From NCBI GenBank assembly GCA_030077755.1, contig JAQJZZ010000010.1:124001-188000 (forward strand): a stretch of DNA of 64,000 bases. The letters are read 5' to 3'. Positions 49,190 through 61,323 of the stretch are shown here, in pieces. The position numbers and the translations under genes were made by a program. The notes under the pieces are model-generated. The model was given only the letters and a program-made list of their open reading frames with translations, was not told where the DNA came from and did no database searches. The number at the start of each line of letters is the position of its first letter. Within the stretch, counting starts at the first letter, position 1. The stretch comes from Filosporella fistucella. Taxonomy: Eukaryota > Ascomycota > Leotiomycetes > Helotiales.

Positions 49190-49639
49190 GTAGGAATAGG
49201 GGTTTTGGGGGAGTTGAGAGGTTGGGCCTAGGGCTTTTTGGGAGTTCTGGGGATACCATTTGTATTTTTGGGTTTATTAGTACAAGACAGATACTAATTC
49301 AAGATCAAAATCTACTTGTTGTTCTAGTGAGCTAAAAACATAGAATTTATAAGTTTTTGCTGGTATGAATACCCGCAAGAATCAATGGAATATCCTGCAA
49401 TCCAGCATCTTCTCATATTTTACAATTTACAAATAATTCGCCAATCGAATGGCTCCCAATGCTCCTGCTCCCATTTTCTACAAGCTTGCATGATTATGTC
49501 TTTCATGTTATCAGCCCTATCCTCATCCATAGCTTCAAAGTGTGTGAGCAGACGAACTGAGACACATGCATAAAATGCACCGGTTTAGGCACCTTTGCTC
49601 CACATTGGCTGAATAAGCTCTTGGGAGGAGTCCACAGCT
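49190..49639. other. Intergenic
   Basis: About 450 bp downstream of the lectin-like gene. Nothing was recognised. Confidence 0.5.
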
Positions 49640-49828
49640 CTATTGTTGGGGAGGGATTAGTTTTGATTCCACGTATGCATTATGAAAAGGAAAGTGGAGA
49701 TTGTAGGAGAGATCGATGGAGTGCGTGGAGCGTGGGAGGAAAGAGAGGGAACGTGTTCTTGTGCAAGCCAACCGAAGAGCAAGGCAAAAGAGACTGAACT
49801 TAAATGTGGCTGAGATGGAGATTTTCAT
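49640..49828 (-). CDS. Possible small secreted peptide ORF (62 residues)
   Basis: On the minus strand ATG 49828 has a strong context (cttcaacATGAAA) and is preceded by a pyrimidine-rich, leader-like stretch. The 62-residue product begins with a signal-peptide-like segment (MKISISATFKFSLFCLALRL) and continues with a short Ser/Arg/Pro-rich sequence without domain features. Only two cysteines are present, both near the N-terminus. It may be the first exon of a longer gene or a chance frame. Confidence 0.25.
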   Translation of the reverse strand: MKISISATFKFSLFCLALRLACTRTRSLSFLPRSTHSIDLSYNLHFPFHNAYVESKLIPPQQ

Positions 49829-50931
49829 GTTGAAGAATTGATGAAGATATTGAAGAAGTGGATAGAAACTGAAATATTGATACACGGAAAAGATTTTCAG
49901 ATTGTCGATCTGAATTGAGAAAGAGATGAGTGGACTGAATGATAGGTTGCGCACACAATAATTTGCACTTATTATACGTATGACATTCACATCCCCTTCA
50001 TAAGACAAGTGTCGGCTGAGACCATTTCGCGGAACTATTCACATCATCTGAAGAATTTGAGAGATAGAAGTGAGAATTAACTCGCAGTATATTCGATGTT
50101 GGGGTTTCGCCGAGGGATATTAGGCCTCAAAGTTAATTATATTACGATCCTCTGAATTCATCACCACCGGGATTTATTTGTTGAAAGATGGTTTCGTTGA
50201 TCAGATGATTCTCAGGAATCAAACAAGTCTTGACGACTGTTCATTTCTTTGTCGAGGGGCTTGGATTTCGGTACTTGGCTCACTGGTGGATATAGATAGT
50301 GCACAATAACCACCGTTTTCAGTCTTGAAGTGGAGATACCGTACGTAGAGAGAATTCGAGCTCACATCCTCACCGGAAGAGGAAAATGGATGAGTTATTG
50401 ATATGAGGATAATATCTTAAGAGAAGGGGGAAGGTTTTGATGTAGAGAATATAGTTCAGACCCCGTGCAGTCAGATATTGATGCTGAAGGCCAACACTCA
50501 TGTTTGAGTGCCAGCGAGTACCTTCGTACCGACTTGGGTGATTGGACCCACTTTGGCTACCGACTACCAATCATAACGCATATACCCCTTTCCAAGCCAA
50601 AGCCGAAAATAAACACGGCTCCACCAAGGAAAACCAAGCAAAAACCAAGACAATCCGACGCTTCAAGCCATCTCTCTCCCTTTTCACATCTGAATACCTT
50701 CATTCAACTTCAATCTTTCAACTCAACAATTCAATTGCATCACCATCGTGATCTCCAACTGCTGTGCCTCTGCCCGTCCCGAGTAGCATTACTGAGTCAC
50801 TGCATCACGATCCAATCCACCCCTAGGGAATACGCCACAACAGGTCTCTGAACTGAACTGAGCCGAGGTATTCTCCGCGAAACCATACCACCTCACAACC
50901 AAAACGAAATATCAGCCCACCATCAGCAGAT
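49829..50931. other. Intergenic and leader of the small secreted protein
   Basis: About 1.1 kb. From about 50560 the plus strand is C/A-rich and looks like a promoter and leader for the gene at 50932. No other structure was recognised. Confidence 0.45.
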
Positions 50932-51276
50932 ATGCGTACCAAAACCGTTCTCCTGCCCCTCCTCTCCCTCTTTTCTGTCTACACATCGACAAACGCACAA
51001 GTTGCCGCAGGCGGCGGACTCGTGGCTACGACTCTGGGTGCTGCGCAGGTACCTGCTACAACGACGGCTGGCTCGCTGTTCACGGTAAATGGTGTTACAA
51101 GTGCGACCTGGAAGTTGTTTACGCAGACTTTTGCGGCTACGGCGCTGGGAAGCTGGGAATTGGGTCCTACCCCTGCGGCGGGGAGTATTGGGTTGGGAGA
51201 TATCCAGGGGACGGTTGGAGGGATAAAGACCAAGAGAGGAGACCCGGCTCCTAGTGCGTTGTTTGGAAGTGCGTGA
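50932..51276 (+). CDS. Small secreted protein
   Basis: A single-exon 114-residue frame starting at ATG 50932. Residues 1-22 (MRTKTVLLPLLSLFSVYTST, then NAQ) form a clear signal peptide. The mature part is Ala/Gly/Thr-rich with the segments TVNGVTSATWKLFTQTFA and GSIGLGDIQGTVGGIKTKR, a layout seen in small fungal cell-wall or surface proteins. There are no cysteines. The C-terminus (APSALFGSA) is short and mildly hydrophobic; a GPI signal is not convincing. Export is well supported by the N-terminus; the function is unknown. Confidence 0.7.
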   Translation: MRTKTVLLPLLSLFSVYTSTNAQVAAGGGLVATTLGAAQVPATTTAGSLFTVNGVTSATWKLFTQTFAATALGSWELGPTPAAGSIGLGDIQGTVGGIKTKRGDPAPSALFGSA

Positions 51277-52736
51277 GCGAAGATACCTGTTTGAGATGGT
51301 TTGGGTCAGAGAAATAGAGACGTCGTGTTGAGGTTGGCTATGGGAGTTGGAACGATCCGAAGACGAAGATCGATGTACAATGCGGACATGAGGAAATTCC
51401 TTCGAGAGGAGATACGATAGATTATACTGGTGTACTGGGAATGGCGTTGCATTAAGGGCGTTATGGGAATTGCTGGATCAACCGAGAGATGAACTGGGGT
51501 ACTTTGTATATTCTGTAGGATCAATGAACGCATGGTATAATTACAACAATGCGACGGCTTTTACTAGAGGTGGTCTGCAGCAGACATGGAGGTAGTGCTT
51601 AGGATGAAGTGGGTGACTACTCCATTGGGTCGAAGCAAAGACCAATTTCGAGGTTCTGGATGAACATAATCTTGCTCATATCCTCCCTATGTGTCTCTCA
51701 TCTTATTTTAACTTTCCACCAAAATTTACCTTCTCTAAGTAGAGACATGAATCAAATAATACAAAAACCCCTCCTCATCACTTAACAACCGTTCAACATT
51801 TCTTTCCCAATCTCTATGAATCACTTATTGCCATGATGCCTTCTTCCCAAGTTTTCAAGCGAGACCCAAGGAGAATATATAAGACCCAGGCCAGCATTCC
51901 TCATCCCAGTCCCTCCGGACCGAAGCTAAGCTGATCAAATAATAGCGCTTGGCCACAGGCCTGAACCGATCTTTCCGACCTTAGTGTTACGTTTTGAGTG
52001 GTTTGGGACTTTCTCATTTAATGTGCTTATATTGAAGAGAATTGTTTTCTCAGGGATGATCACCGAGGAGGAAAATGTAAACAAAGACTTTTGATATTTG
52101 TGTGGGATCCAGTTGGGCCAGGAAATGTGATCGGTGACGGGAGTAAGTGATAACGATGGTAGAATCATGGCGACAGTTGCAGAAGTTACGTCGAATAAGT
52201 ACATGGCCAGATACGACCAAGTGGCTTTTACGGTCTGATGCACTACACCTAAAAACATTATCTCTCTTGTCAGTTACATTATATTCACGAGGAGAAGTTC
52301 TATTTGCGGGCCAAGCTAAGTAGGCAAATGTCCAAAATGAGCATCACTTCAACTTTGACGCCTCGCTTGGGAGCATTGATCAATGCCGACATGATGAAGG
52401 TGGGTAGTAACGATCGACCATTTGTCGATACCGGGCTTGAAGACATTTAAGGTTGGATGGACCGACCAATAATGCAATTGTTCAAGTCCACATCATCGTG
52501 ATTACCAAGTTTTCTGCTTTCGGCAATGTTCCTTACTTGGGACAAAGGAAGACATTGCCCTCCAAAGGCACGACATCTTTCTTTTTGTCCCATTATTCGC
52601 TCCCGGAAAAGTCAATTAAAAGAAACAACGCGACGATATTTGCAAGAGACACTTAAGGAGATCAATTAGCAAGTCAATTCCAATAGACCTATCAACATTG
52701 TATTCATTCGTCACTATACCCACAAAGGTTCACACA
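51277..52736. other. Intergenic
   Basis: About 1.5 kb. A 107-codon ATG frame on the minus strand (52258-51935) has one hydrophobic segment but no family features, and I do not support it as a gene. No repeat or RNA was recognised. Confidence 0.4.
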
Positions 52737-55700
52737 ATGCCACCAGAGCAGGATACATCTCAGAAAGAGTATTCAAGACTAGCAGAAATTTATGGCCATC
52801 CAACTGAAATCAGTGGAAGGCGAGGTGAAATCAATCCTGCTGTACTTGCCGAATTTGACGAGCTCAAAAGTGGCCTTACACCTACCCTTCTAGAGCCGAA
52901 CGCAACACCCGAACAGCAAAAGAGGTTCGCAAATCTTGAAGCATATCAACGAGCTAGATTTCATGGTAAGTGAAAGAACCTATGTGGCATACAGGATCAA
53001 ATAAGTCTGACTAACACAACATTTCATAGGATATTCCCTTCAAGAGCTACAAGAATGCCAGTCCCTAGCCACAGCTTTCGATGACAGTAACTTACTATCA
53101 GGTCTGCTAGACGAAAACGCTACTATCCATCCTTTCTGGGCAAGACCTCAATGGAAGAAACCTCTTTTTCTCCATCAAGCGAAATTCCCAATAGTAGGCA
53201 CGGACGATAGATACTGGGATGTGGATGATGACGAGGTCTGGAACGCACTTTTGCCAGGCATCAGACTTGCGACTAAATTTGTTGAAAATAAAGATATATG
53301 GACTTGGTAGCCTTCCATTAGCTTGATTCTCTTGTATTCGATATGAAGTTATTTGCTAAGTTATGTCTGCTAGGTGGGATACGCTTGTGAACGGCGATGT
53401 CCATGAGATTGAACGAGATGAACTACCACGCAAATACACCAAACACCGTTTTCGGTCGACACCACAACCAGCAGAACAAGCAGGTTCCGAAGAATCTCAA
53501 AGCTTTGTGCGAGAGGATTTCGAGAAGCTGGAAGGTGTATACCGACTCCATCTGTTCAGTGGTGAATTAACCCCTGACACTGGTATGCCAGAAGGCTTCT
53601 TCGCAATAGCGATAACCAATGAAGTCGCAAATTCGGGTCCTACAACGTATTTCGCATTTGAGACTCTGATACCATTGCTCAATAAGAATACCAGCTCAGC
53701 AGAGAGAATGATCTGCCATTTCATAGTAGCGAATACGCTAGTACACGAATTGGCTGTAAGTAACTGAAATATGCGTGATTTCCCATGGGATTCTAATCAG
53801 AGTATAGCATGCACTTTGGGGTGCTTTCTGGCAAGATGAAGTTAATAATGATAAGAAAGTGTGTGGGAGGTGTAGTCACGAAGTATACTATGACCAAGAA
53901 AAAACTTGCGAGTTGTGCGTCTAATTTAAGGCCTATTTATCATCGACTGCTAACTTTTTACAGAGGCTATTCGTTGGAAAATGCTGTACGTTTTTGGAAT
54001 GGCTCGTTGACTTGTTATTAGGCTTGGCTAACGCACCCTCAGATTTTTGGTGCCATGACGGCAGGAGGTCTTGAGTTTAATCAATCACGTTCAGATATGC
54101 GTGGGCTTCCACATGGAGGATTGTTTCAGTAAGGAGCACAAACTTTTCTCAACCCATCTAATATGGTGTACAGAAGTACTATGGCAAAAGATACGGTGCA
54201 TAACTATATAACGGTTTCAGATCATCCCGTTTTATCCGGCGATAAGGGCGAGGATTGGGAAGAACCTGTTTACTGGGCCGTCCCACTACCATATTTTTAC
54301 AATCTCCATATTCAAAATAATTGGGAGCAAATTAGGCAGTGAGTAGCTTTGTTCGCCTCATCGATTGTGAACAGTTGAAGTGTTAATTTATAAAACAGAT
54401 ATGGCAGCTCCTTCATAAATATCGGTCCCAAAATCTTTGGCTATCGGCACAAGAAGTCGAAAGGGAAAAAAGCCAACTTGGTACGTATAGACAACCCAGA
54501 TGGTAAATTACCTCTGTCAAAAGGCGCAACCGCAGCTCAAAACGAAGCAACCTCCCAGGAGAACAATAGAAGGGCCAATGGGGAGAATATTTCAAATGCT
54601 TTGGCCGGCCCTTCGAATTGGGCACAGCCTCAGCAAGAGGACGCCATTATGTCAAGTCCTACCCCACCGGTGCCTCACACACCAGGTAGCCCAGACACTG
54701 ATATGATAGATATAGAAGATATCTCAGATGAGCGTATTGAAGAAATCGATGAATTCGTGACTACACATATGGTTGCGTTAGGAATCCCTAGTATGCATTT
54801 CAGCATGGCAGAACATGTATTCCTCAGGCATGTACAAAGAGTTTGGCAGAAACCTCTCCGGAGCAACGAGTTTAGAGCATATTTAAAAGAATGCCACAAA
54901 CAGAGACACTGTTTCAGGTTAGTGAAATTCTATTGCAACCAGCGTGAGTGTCTGACAAGAAAGCAGGCTCCAGATAACTAGCCGAGGCGTCAACCACACT
55001 CTTTACGCAACTGATAAGATCTCTGAGGGCTGGCCCAAGATTGATCCAATTGACAGAGGCTACATGGCAGTGACGAAAAAGCAGTTGGGTATATTTGATA
55101 GACTCACCAAAGAAGCACTGGTAAATATGTTGAACATGACGAATCAGTGGGATCATGACTCGAATGGTATATTAATATCTGTCCATTTTGAAACACTTTG
55201 ATACTGGAAAAACTGACATTCGTAAATAGAATTCTGGAAATACATGAAGGTGTGGTTAGATGACATCAATGAGGATAGGGAAGTAGAAGGTAAAGATCAG
55301 CTTGTATTCACAAGAGGTGTGTATAAAGGTTGTGTAGCCGACTATGAGAAGCGTGGGCTGAAGTGGTGGTAAGTAGTAACTGATAGAGAAGCCATCCTTA
55401 GATTTGTGCTGAGATTTATGTAGCTTTGGGCCTAAAGGCATTATAAGAAAATTAAAGGAGGGTTGGGATGGGCAAAAGGGGAAAGGAAAGCGGAAGCGGA
55501 AGAGCGACGACACTTTTGAAGATGGTGAATTAGAGCCAGATTCGGAAGAGAGGCCCAAAAAACGAACAAAGGGCGAAGCTACACCTTTTGGAAATCCAAA
55601 AGGAGGGGTGTCTAAGCGAAAGCAAGACGACGTTGCTTCTGAGAGTGAGGAGGAGGAGGAGGAGGAGGAGGAGGCGGAAGAGAGGCCTACAAAACGGAGG

Positions 55701-55883
55701 AAGGAAGAGCCTTCTAATAAGCGGAAGAAGGGTGGCAATGATTCTGAGAGTGACGAACGGGAAAAGAGGAAGAGGAAGAGGGCGAGAAGTACAAACACGA
55801 GTAATAAACAAGGAATAAGGAGATCAAAGAGGGTGAGTCAGCAGAGGGAGAGTAATGAAGGTGAAATGAGATACAGGTGTTAA
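52737..55883 (+). CDS. Zincin-like (HExxH) protein with a charged, nuclear-type C-terminus
   Basis: Eleven exons (52737-52965, 53030-53306, 53374-53755, 53808-53914, 53964-53985, 54043-54128, 54174-54338, 54399-54917, 54967-55166, 55230-55368, 55424-55883) join in frame to 861 residues. A zinc-metallopeptidase motif HELAH (residues 293-297) is formed across the third intron, in the context NTLVHELAHALWGAF. Glu331 in CELGYSLENAIFGAM is a likely third ligand. Several fungal proteins share this HELAHAL and E-LG-S-E-A-FG pattern. The middle (about 425-640) is partly acidic and Pro-rich. The last about 150 residues alternate Lys/Arg blocks (KRKRKSDD, KRRKEEPSNKRKK) with an eight-codon GAG poly-Glu run, which suggests a nuclear or nucleic-acid-associated location. 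Peptidase activity and substrate are unproven. Confidence 0.82.
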
Positions 55884-56394
55884 AAGCGGAATTATAGAAT
55901 AAAAGAGCCCTTTCATTGCGGCTGAATTTCATATTACCGTCCATCCCACAATCTTTTGTTGCACATCGCAACATAGATTGCGCATTTTAAAGTGATATCA
56001 CATGACTTTACAATAATCGCCCTATATCTCAGCAGCAAACCGTGATGAGCTTTATTCCAGCGATCAAACCATGAAATGAAGCCATAAGCTTCTGCTGCAC
56101 TCTTAGGAATCTTGATAAAGGTCTTTCGCGTCGTTATATTGGCGTTTTGGTGGATTTGCGACCATTTGTTTGGACTTTGGAGGGGAAAGTGAACGTGTTG
56201 ACCAGCTGGAAAATAGTGGATACTGATGGAAACTGAATTCCTACATGACATACAAACAGTACCGCTAACAGACAAGAAGAAATGTCCACTTGCTTCAATT
56301 ACCATCATTCCTCTTTGGATTTGAGTACCAATCTATTGACCAGACATGAGATTTTCCTATCAAGATCATTAACTCCAAATATACACTTCCATCA
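55884..56394. other. Intergenic between convergent genes
   Basis: About 510 bp between two stop codons. A 124-codon ATG frame on the minus strand (56308-55934) has no recognised features and may be chance or antisense transcript sequence. Confidence 0.4.
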
Positions 56395-58546
56395 TTACGC
56401 TTTCAAGAAGCCTCCATAGTACTCATCCAACCACTTCACAGCATCCTCTCCCGTCCCAGGTAAATGCGTATTCCACCTTCCGATACTACCCACATATCCA
56501 TCCGGCCTCATATTCACAATCGCCACCTCTCCCTCCATCAGCGGCCCAACCCACTTATCCGTACAACTCGGCATCCGCATCAGATTATCTAGGTAAAACG
56601 TCCATCTACTCTCTTGCAACAGAGGCGGTAGATCAGAGATCTCTACTCGTGCTTTTGGCATCGTGGTGACAATCGCATAGGTAAAGAGTTTCGAGACTGG
56701 TGTGTACCTTTGCGGCTGGATGAAAACATCCATCTCTGTAGCCGGCTGTCCTAATTCCGCATACGACGCATTCGTCGCTTTACTGGCTCGTCCCATCACC
56801 GTCCTCTCTGACGATACCTCCTCACATACTTTTTGCAAAAAGTCCTTTGTGGCTTTAATGTTGTGCGTGAAGAAGAAAACGCGGAACTGTCCTATCATCG
56901 GAATCTCAAGCTGTAGGTTCACAGGATTGGCATCAATATATCTTGATACCCTCGCTGGAATCATCAGACATCCAGGTGATAGACCACCTCGAGGAAGTTT
57001 CTCGGGTTGATTGAGAATATTATCCGAGTACTCCGCTCCCACACCGGAAATGAAACGGATGTTACGGGCGAAATTCTCAGCTAGTGCTTTTGGATCTCCG
57101 GCTGCGAAGGCATTGGCGTGGCCGTAATCGAAGTCGATTAGATCCTGGGCGATTTTGCGGCGCTCTTGCTCGTATGTGGAGAGCAGGGCTGGTTTGGCGA
57201 TGCCGCGGATTACGAGGTTGAGTTTCCAGGAGAGGTTGAAGGCGTCGTGCATGCTTACGTTCATGCCTTGAGCTGCTTTTGGGGAGTGGGAGTGTGCGGC
57301 CTGAGTGTATTAGAATAATACTTTGAGTGAAGGATGAATGCTTACATCTCCAGCGATGAATATCCTTTCTGAGTCGTCACAGAAGCGTTTTGCGACTCTC
57401 TGTCCGACTTTGTAGATTCCAAACCATTCTATTTTGAGTCAGTCAATACTCCAGAGTTTCATGGGAATTACATACCAACTGCCTTCCATGAGATATGGAA
57501 CGGCTTCATTATTTCCTTCGCTCTCTGCATGACAAACTCTTCTGTTGCAGCTTCCGAAGACATTGGAGTTGTCCCTGGATGAAGCTCGATATACAGACGA
57601 GTCATATTCTTTTCTCTTGGAATACACAGAACCGATCCCTCAGTCTCGGAGCTTATTACAGCTTTACTCCAGAGATCCGGGAAATCAGTGTCAACCACAC
57701 CTGGAAACCGTCAGTTATTGAAAATGTCACGTGATGTAGCGGCTCACCATCCAGAACACCCCAAGCAGATTTCGAAGTCTCTCCATCATACGTAGATCTC
57801 AGTATTGATTTCCTGACTTTCGAATGAGTACCGTCACAACCGACCATGTACTGCGCTTTGATGACTTTGTCTTGTCCAGACTTCATATCAGTGTATTCTA
57901 CAGCCACAGGCGCATCTTTAGGGCTTGAGCCCAGCAGGTGACGCTGAAAAGGACTGCTCCGTTGCACCTCAACGCCACGAGCAGCAAGGTCATCAAGGAA
58001 TACTTCTTCTACCATTCCTTGATGAACAAGGAGAATGAAAGGATCTTGCACATCTACGACTCCTGGCGGATAGTGGATTTCACGCCCTATCCGTCGCAGT
58101 GGTGATGTAGCTGTTCCATTCTGTCGCTATTAGCAACATGCCATGTTTGTGAAAGTGAGATTTCTGCTCTATTCTTACCCAGAAACAGATATCATAGATC
58201 CTCGCTCCTTTTTGAAGAAGAGGGCCAGCTAATCCAAGCTGCTTGAAGGTTTCTATCGTCTTGGGCTGAAGACCGTCTGCTCGTCCAGTAGATGTCTTAT
58301 CAACCCGATCATCGATAATGGTCGTTTTGATCCCAAATCGAACCAAATTTGATCTGGGATTCCACATCAGTATTTCACTCTTCTTTCTCCCTCTTTCTTC
58401 TCCATAATCACTCACGCCAGCATCAATCCAGCCGGTCCTGCTCCAACTACGATCACGTGATTCTCATCCTCATCGACCCCATTGTGATGAACACCGTTCA
58501 TAACAGGTTCATCACGAAAGCCTTCGTTATCCATTCCAGGCGACAT
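56395..58546 (-). CDS. FAD-dependent monooxygenase, phenol 2-monooxygenase-like
   Basis: Six exons (58546-58416, 58353-58179, 58120-57748, 57700-57476, 57428-57346, 57300-56395) give 630 residues, the usual length of fungal phenol-hydroxylase-like enzymes. The three flavoprotein motifs are intact: [10 protein letters not shown] (residues 31-40), [11 protein letters not shown], and [19 protein letters not shown]. The R-A-D-G-L-Q motif ([13 protein letters not shown]) that positions the isoalloxazine is also present. The C-terminal about 200 residues form the thioredoxin-like dimerisation domain of this family. It hydroxylates a phenolic ring using NADPH and O2. The gene is tail-on upstream of an SDR on the same strand, next to a second monooxygenase and a transcription factor, which supports a common pathway. 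The exact substrate is not known. Confidence 0.92.
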
Positions 58547-59756
58547 ATTTTCTGTACAATGTCTGGTCGGACGAATATACTCAACTTGCAGAAAAATTGA
58601 GGTCTAACGGACAATCACCATCATTTGAGGCTTGCTGGTGCCAACAGTGTGCTGGTCAGAGTTTCGAATATCACGCGATGGTCGCCGTAAGGGGCAAAAG
58701 AGTGGAGGGAATGGTGGCATGATTACGGGAAAATCGTCTGATTTCAAGGATGGGGTTCTAGATTGGACTCAGGGAAGGTTGTGCGGTGGCCAGTGATGAC
58801 CAGAGCTGCTAATTCGGTGCACGCTGCTACCGTCGGGAGGCGCCGGCTGATACGTTCTGCAACAGGTGGGGTGGTGCAGGCGAGATGTCAATATGAGGGT
58901 TAGATAGGCTTGATATGTATCGAAGAAAGTTTCAAGATGGTCAAAAAAACAAAAGAAAGCTAGATGCACATAGATTATCCATTTATATCCTCAAAAAGAC
59001 CCTTCAAGAGCCCTCCTCAACTCACAACCAAGTCTAAAAATAACCGACCTCCTGAATCATGTGACTGCTTCTGGCCCCAGCCCTTTTCGCTTCTCTCAGA
59101 TTGCAGCTCATAACCGTTTCAGCCCTGCGTTTACAATCGCCCATCAATCGAACCACTTCTCCTCCCTTTCCACTTCTGTGAACCGAGGACACATTCAACC
59201 GTCATCTAATAATTGTACGATTCGGAATCTTCGATACGATTCCCCCATTCCTCTATCCGTTGCCGAGTTATGACTGATCGGACCTGGTGCGTCTGCATCG
59301 AATGATTCTAGGCGACGGGCTGACATCCGAGATATACCGTTTGGCGACAGAAGTGTTACCGGGTACCGCGGAGAAGAGTTGAGATTAAGTTGTATTGAAG
59401 ATTCCATGGCTGGTGGAATCTGTGGTCTGGATTCTGAAAAATCTGAGCCGAGGATTGCTGCATTGCATCCTCGTTAATGCTTAAAGCCGATGCAAACTCT
59501 ATCCAGGAGAACCTTCGGGATTTGGCAGAACCAAAATTTACACCGTTGTGCATCAAAGACCTCAAATATTTATTGCGAAGGGTTTCAAGCGAAATCCTTA
59601 TTACTTCGAGTCAATTTCAACAAGTTTGTTTACCCTACATGTCTTGAGGAAATTGGATTTATTCTGGTCACGACACCTGAAGCTATAACCAGGTAAACAA
59701 GGTTTGAGTCAACATTTCTCTTCCTCGTCATCATTCTTTCATCCTCTTTCAAATTT
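58547..59756. other. Intergenic
   Basis: About 1.2 kb between the phenol-hydroxylase-like start and the SDR stop, presumably containing the promoter of the former. Only short frames were seen, and no motif or repeat. Confidence 0.5.
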
Positions 59757-60720
59757 CTACCACTTTGTCACCCCTCCATCAACACACAAGTCCTGCCCTG
59801 TCATGTACGAGCTCGCATCACTGGCCAAAAACACACAACCACCTCTGATATCCTCCGGCTCAGCTACTCTCCCATTCATGATTTCATCTTTCCAGCTCTC
59901 AAGCAGATCCGGGAACTATCTCTATTAGAAAACTGTACCAGTTGAATATATCTGTGTCGGAGTCCACTTACAGGAGCAGTCATCTCTGTCCTTACATATC
60001 CGGGTGAGATTGAATTGACGCGAATACCCTAGAAACATCAATATTTGAATCCAAATTTCCGAATAGAATTAGGCTCACGTATTTATTCAACTCCGCCGCA
60101 ATTGCAGGACACATAGCTCTAACCGCCCCCTTTGTCCCACAATACGCACTACTCATCTGGCTCCTAATAGCCATATAACTAGCAATACTAGCTACGAGCA
60201 CAATACTTCCCTTCTTCGTTCCATTCTTGATCATCTGTTTCGCAGCCAGCTGCGCGCTATGATATACTCCCATCACATTCACACCAATCAGTTTCTGGTG
60301 CTCTTCAAAAGAGGTATCCAAGAATGAGACATTGCGATTGATACCGGCGCATGGGACGCAGATATCGAGTTTTCCGTCGAAATCGGACGTGAATAAGGCA
60401 AAGCCCTCTGTTAGGCTGGAGATGGACGAGACGTCGACACTGAGATAGGTGAGTCACGTGCTACTAAGGGAAAGAAGGGAGAATACATGTAATGTGCTGT
60501 TTTGACTCCGAATCGAGAGGATATGGTGTGAAATGCTTCAACTGGTGGGGTTACGTCGAAGATAGCGACATCTGCTCCAGCTTCTGCGAGACCTTCTGCG
60601 AATGCTAGACCACAGCCACGTGCTCCTCCTGTCACGAGGGCAGTTCGGCCTTTGAGGGAGAACTTTGGATGTGGTTAGTAGTTGTTCACCTATCTTTCTC
60701 TGGGCGCTTACTCTATCCAT
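59757..60720 (-). CDS. Short-chain dehydrogenase/reductase (classical SDR)
   Basis: Five exons (60720-60712, 60662-60487, 60439-60079, 60028-59972, 59915-59757) give 253 residues, typical of classical SDRs. The cofactor motif TGGARGCG is at residues 14-21, DVSS at 64-67, an NNAG equivalent reads CAGI at 92-95, Asn116 is present, and the catalytic Ser149, Tyr161 and Lys165 (YCGTK) are in place. The C-terminal [11 protein letters not shown] and the ending [15 protein letters not shown] are canonical. The first exon is only 9 nt (three codons). It probably oxidises or reduces an alcohol or dihydrodiol intermediate. It lies head-to-head with the salicylate-hydroxylase-like gene, 603 bp apart, so the two likely share a promoter region. 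Confidence 0.92.
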
Positions 60721-61323
60721 ATTAAATCTTATCCAGGGATAATTGAATACTCAGGAATATTTCGTATATAAATTGCAAATTGGCAGGATTGTGTCAACAC
60801 GTCAACTGTCTGGCACAACTTCATCACACTCCAAACCCACTCTTCTCTACAAACTCTTTCCCACTCCTTTCCACTCCTACTTGTCTTCTCTTTCATAAAA
60901 CCGATCCATCTACCACACGTAGTAAACACAAATTGTCCCAAAGAAGTATATTCTACCACCTTTAACCCCGCACCTTATCGTACCTGCACCCACCCCCACC
61001 TTTCCACTCCTGTACAACCACTTCTGCAACACAAACTCTAGACAAGCATGCGACGATCAATCATTTCTCTTATCTCTTTGTACGGGAGAGTACAACTTGC
61101 TAAGTGACAGTGAGAAGGTAAATGATAGGAGATAACGGTAGCTGGGAGTGGGAAGTGGGATGTCTCGTGATAAAGATGATGCAGGGAGACGTGGTTAAGG
61201 TTTGGGAAAGGATATGAGGATATAACTCTATTAGCTTCATTATTGCTATCATTTTTTGCAAGTTTTCAGCTGTTCTGATGTCCTAATGTCCCACTAAGGA
61301 ATTGAGAGAGAACCAAAGAGACC
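60721..61323. promoter_or_regulatory. Shared divergent promoter region of the SDR and monooxygenase genes
   Basis: This 603-bp stretch lies between two start codons facing away from each other. It has a C/T-rich tract at about 60810-61020 and no coding potential. Co-regulation of the flanking catabolic genes from here is an inference from geometry; I did not identify a specific binding site. Confidence 0.5.
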
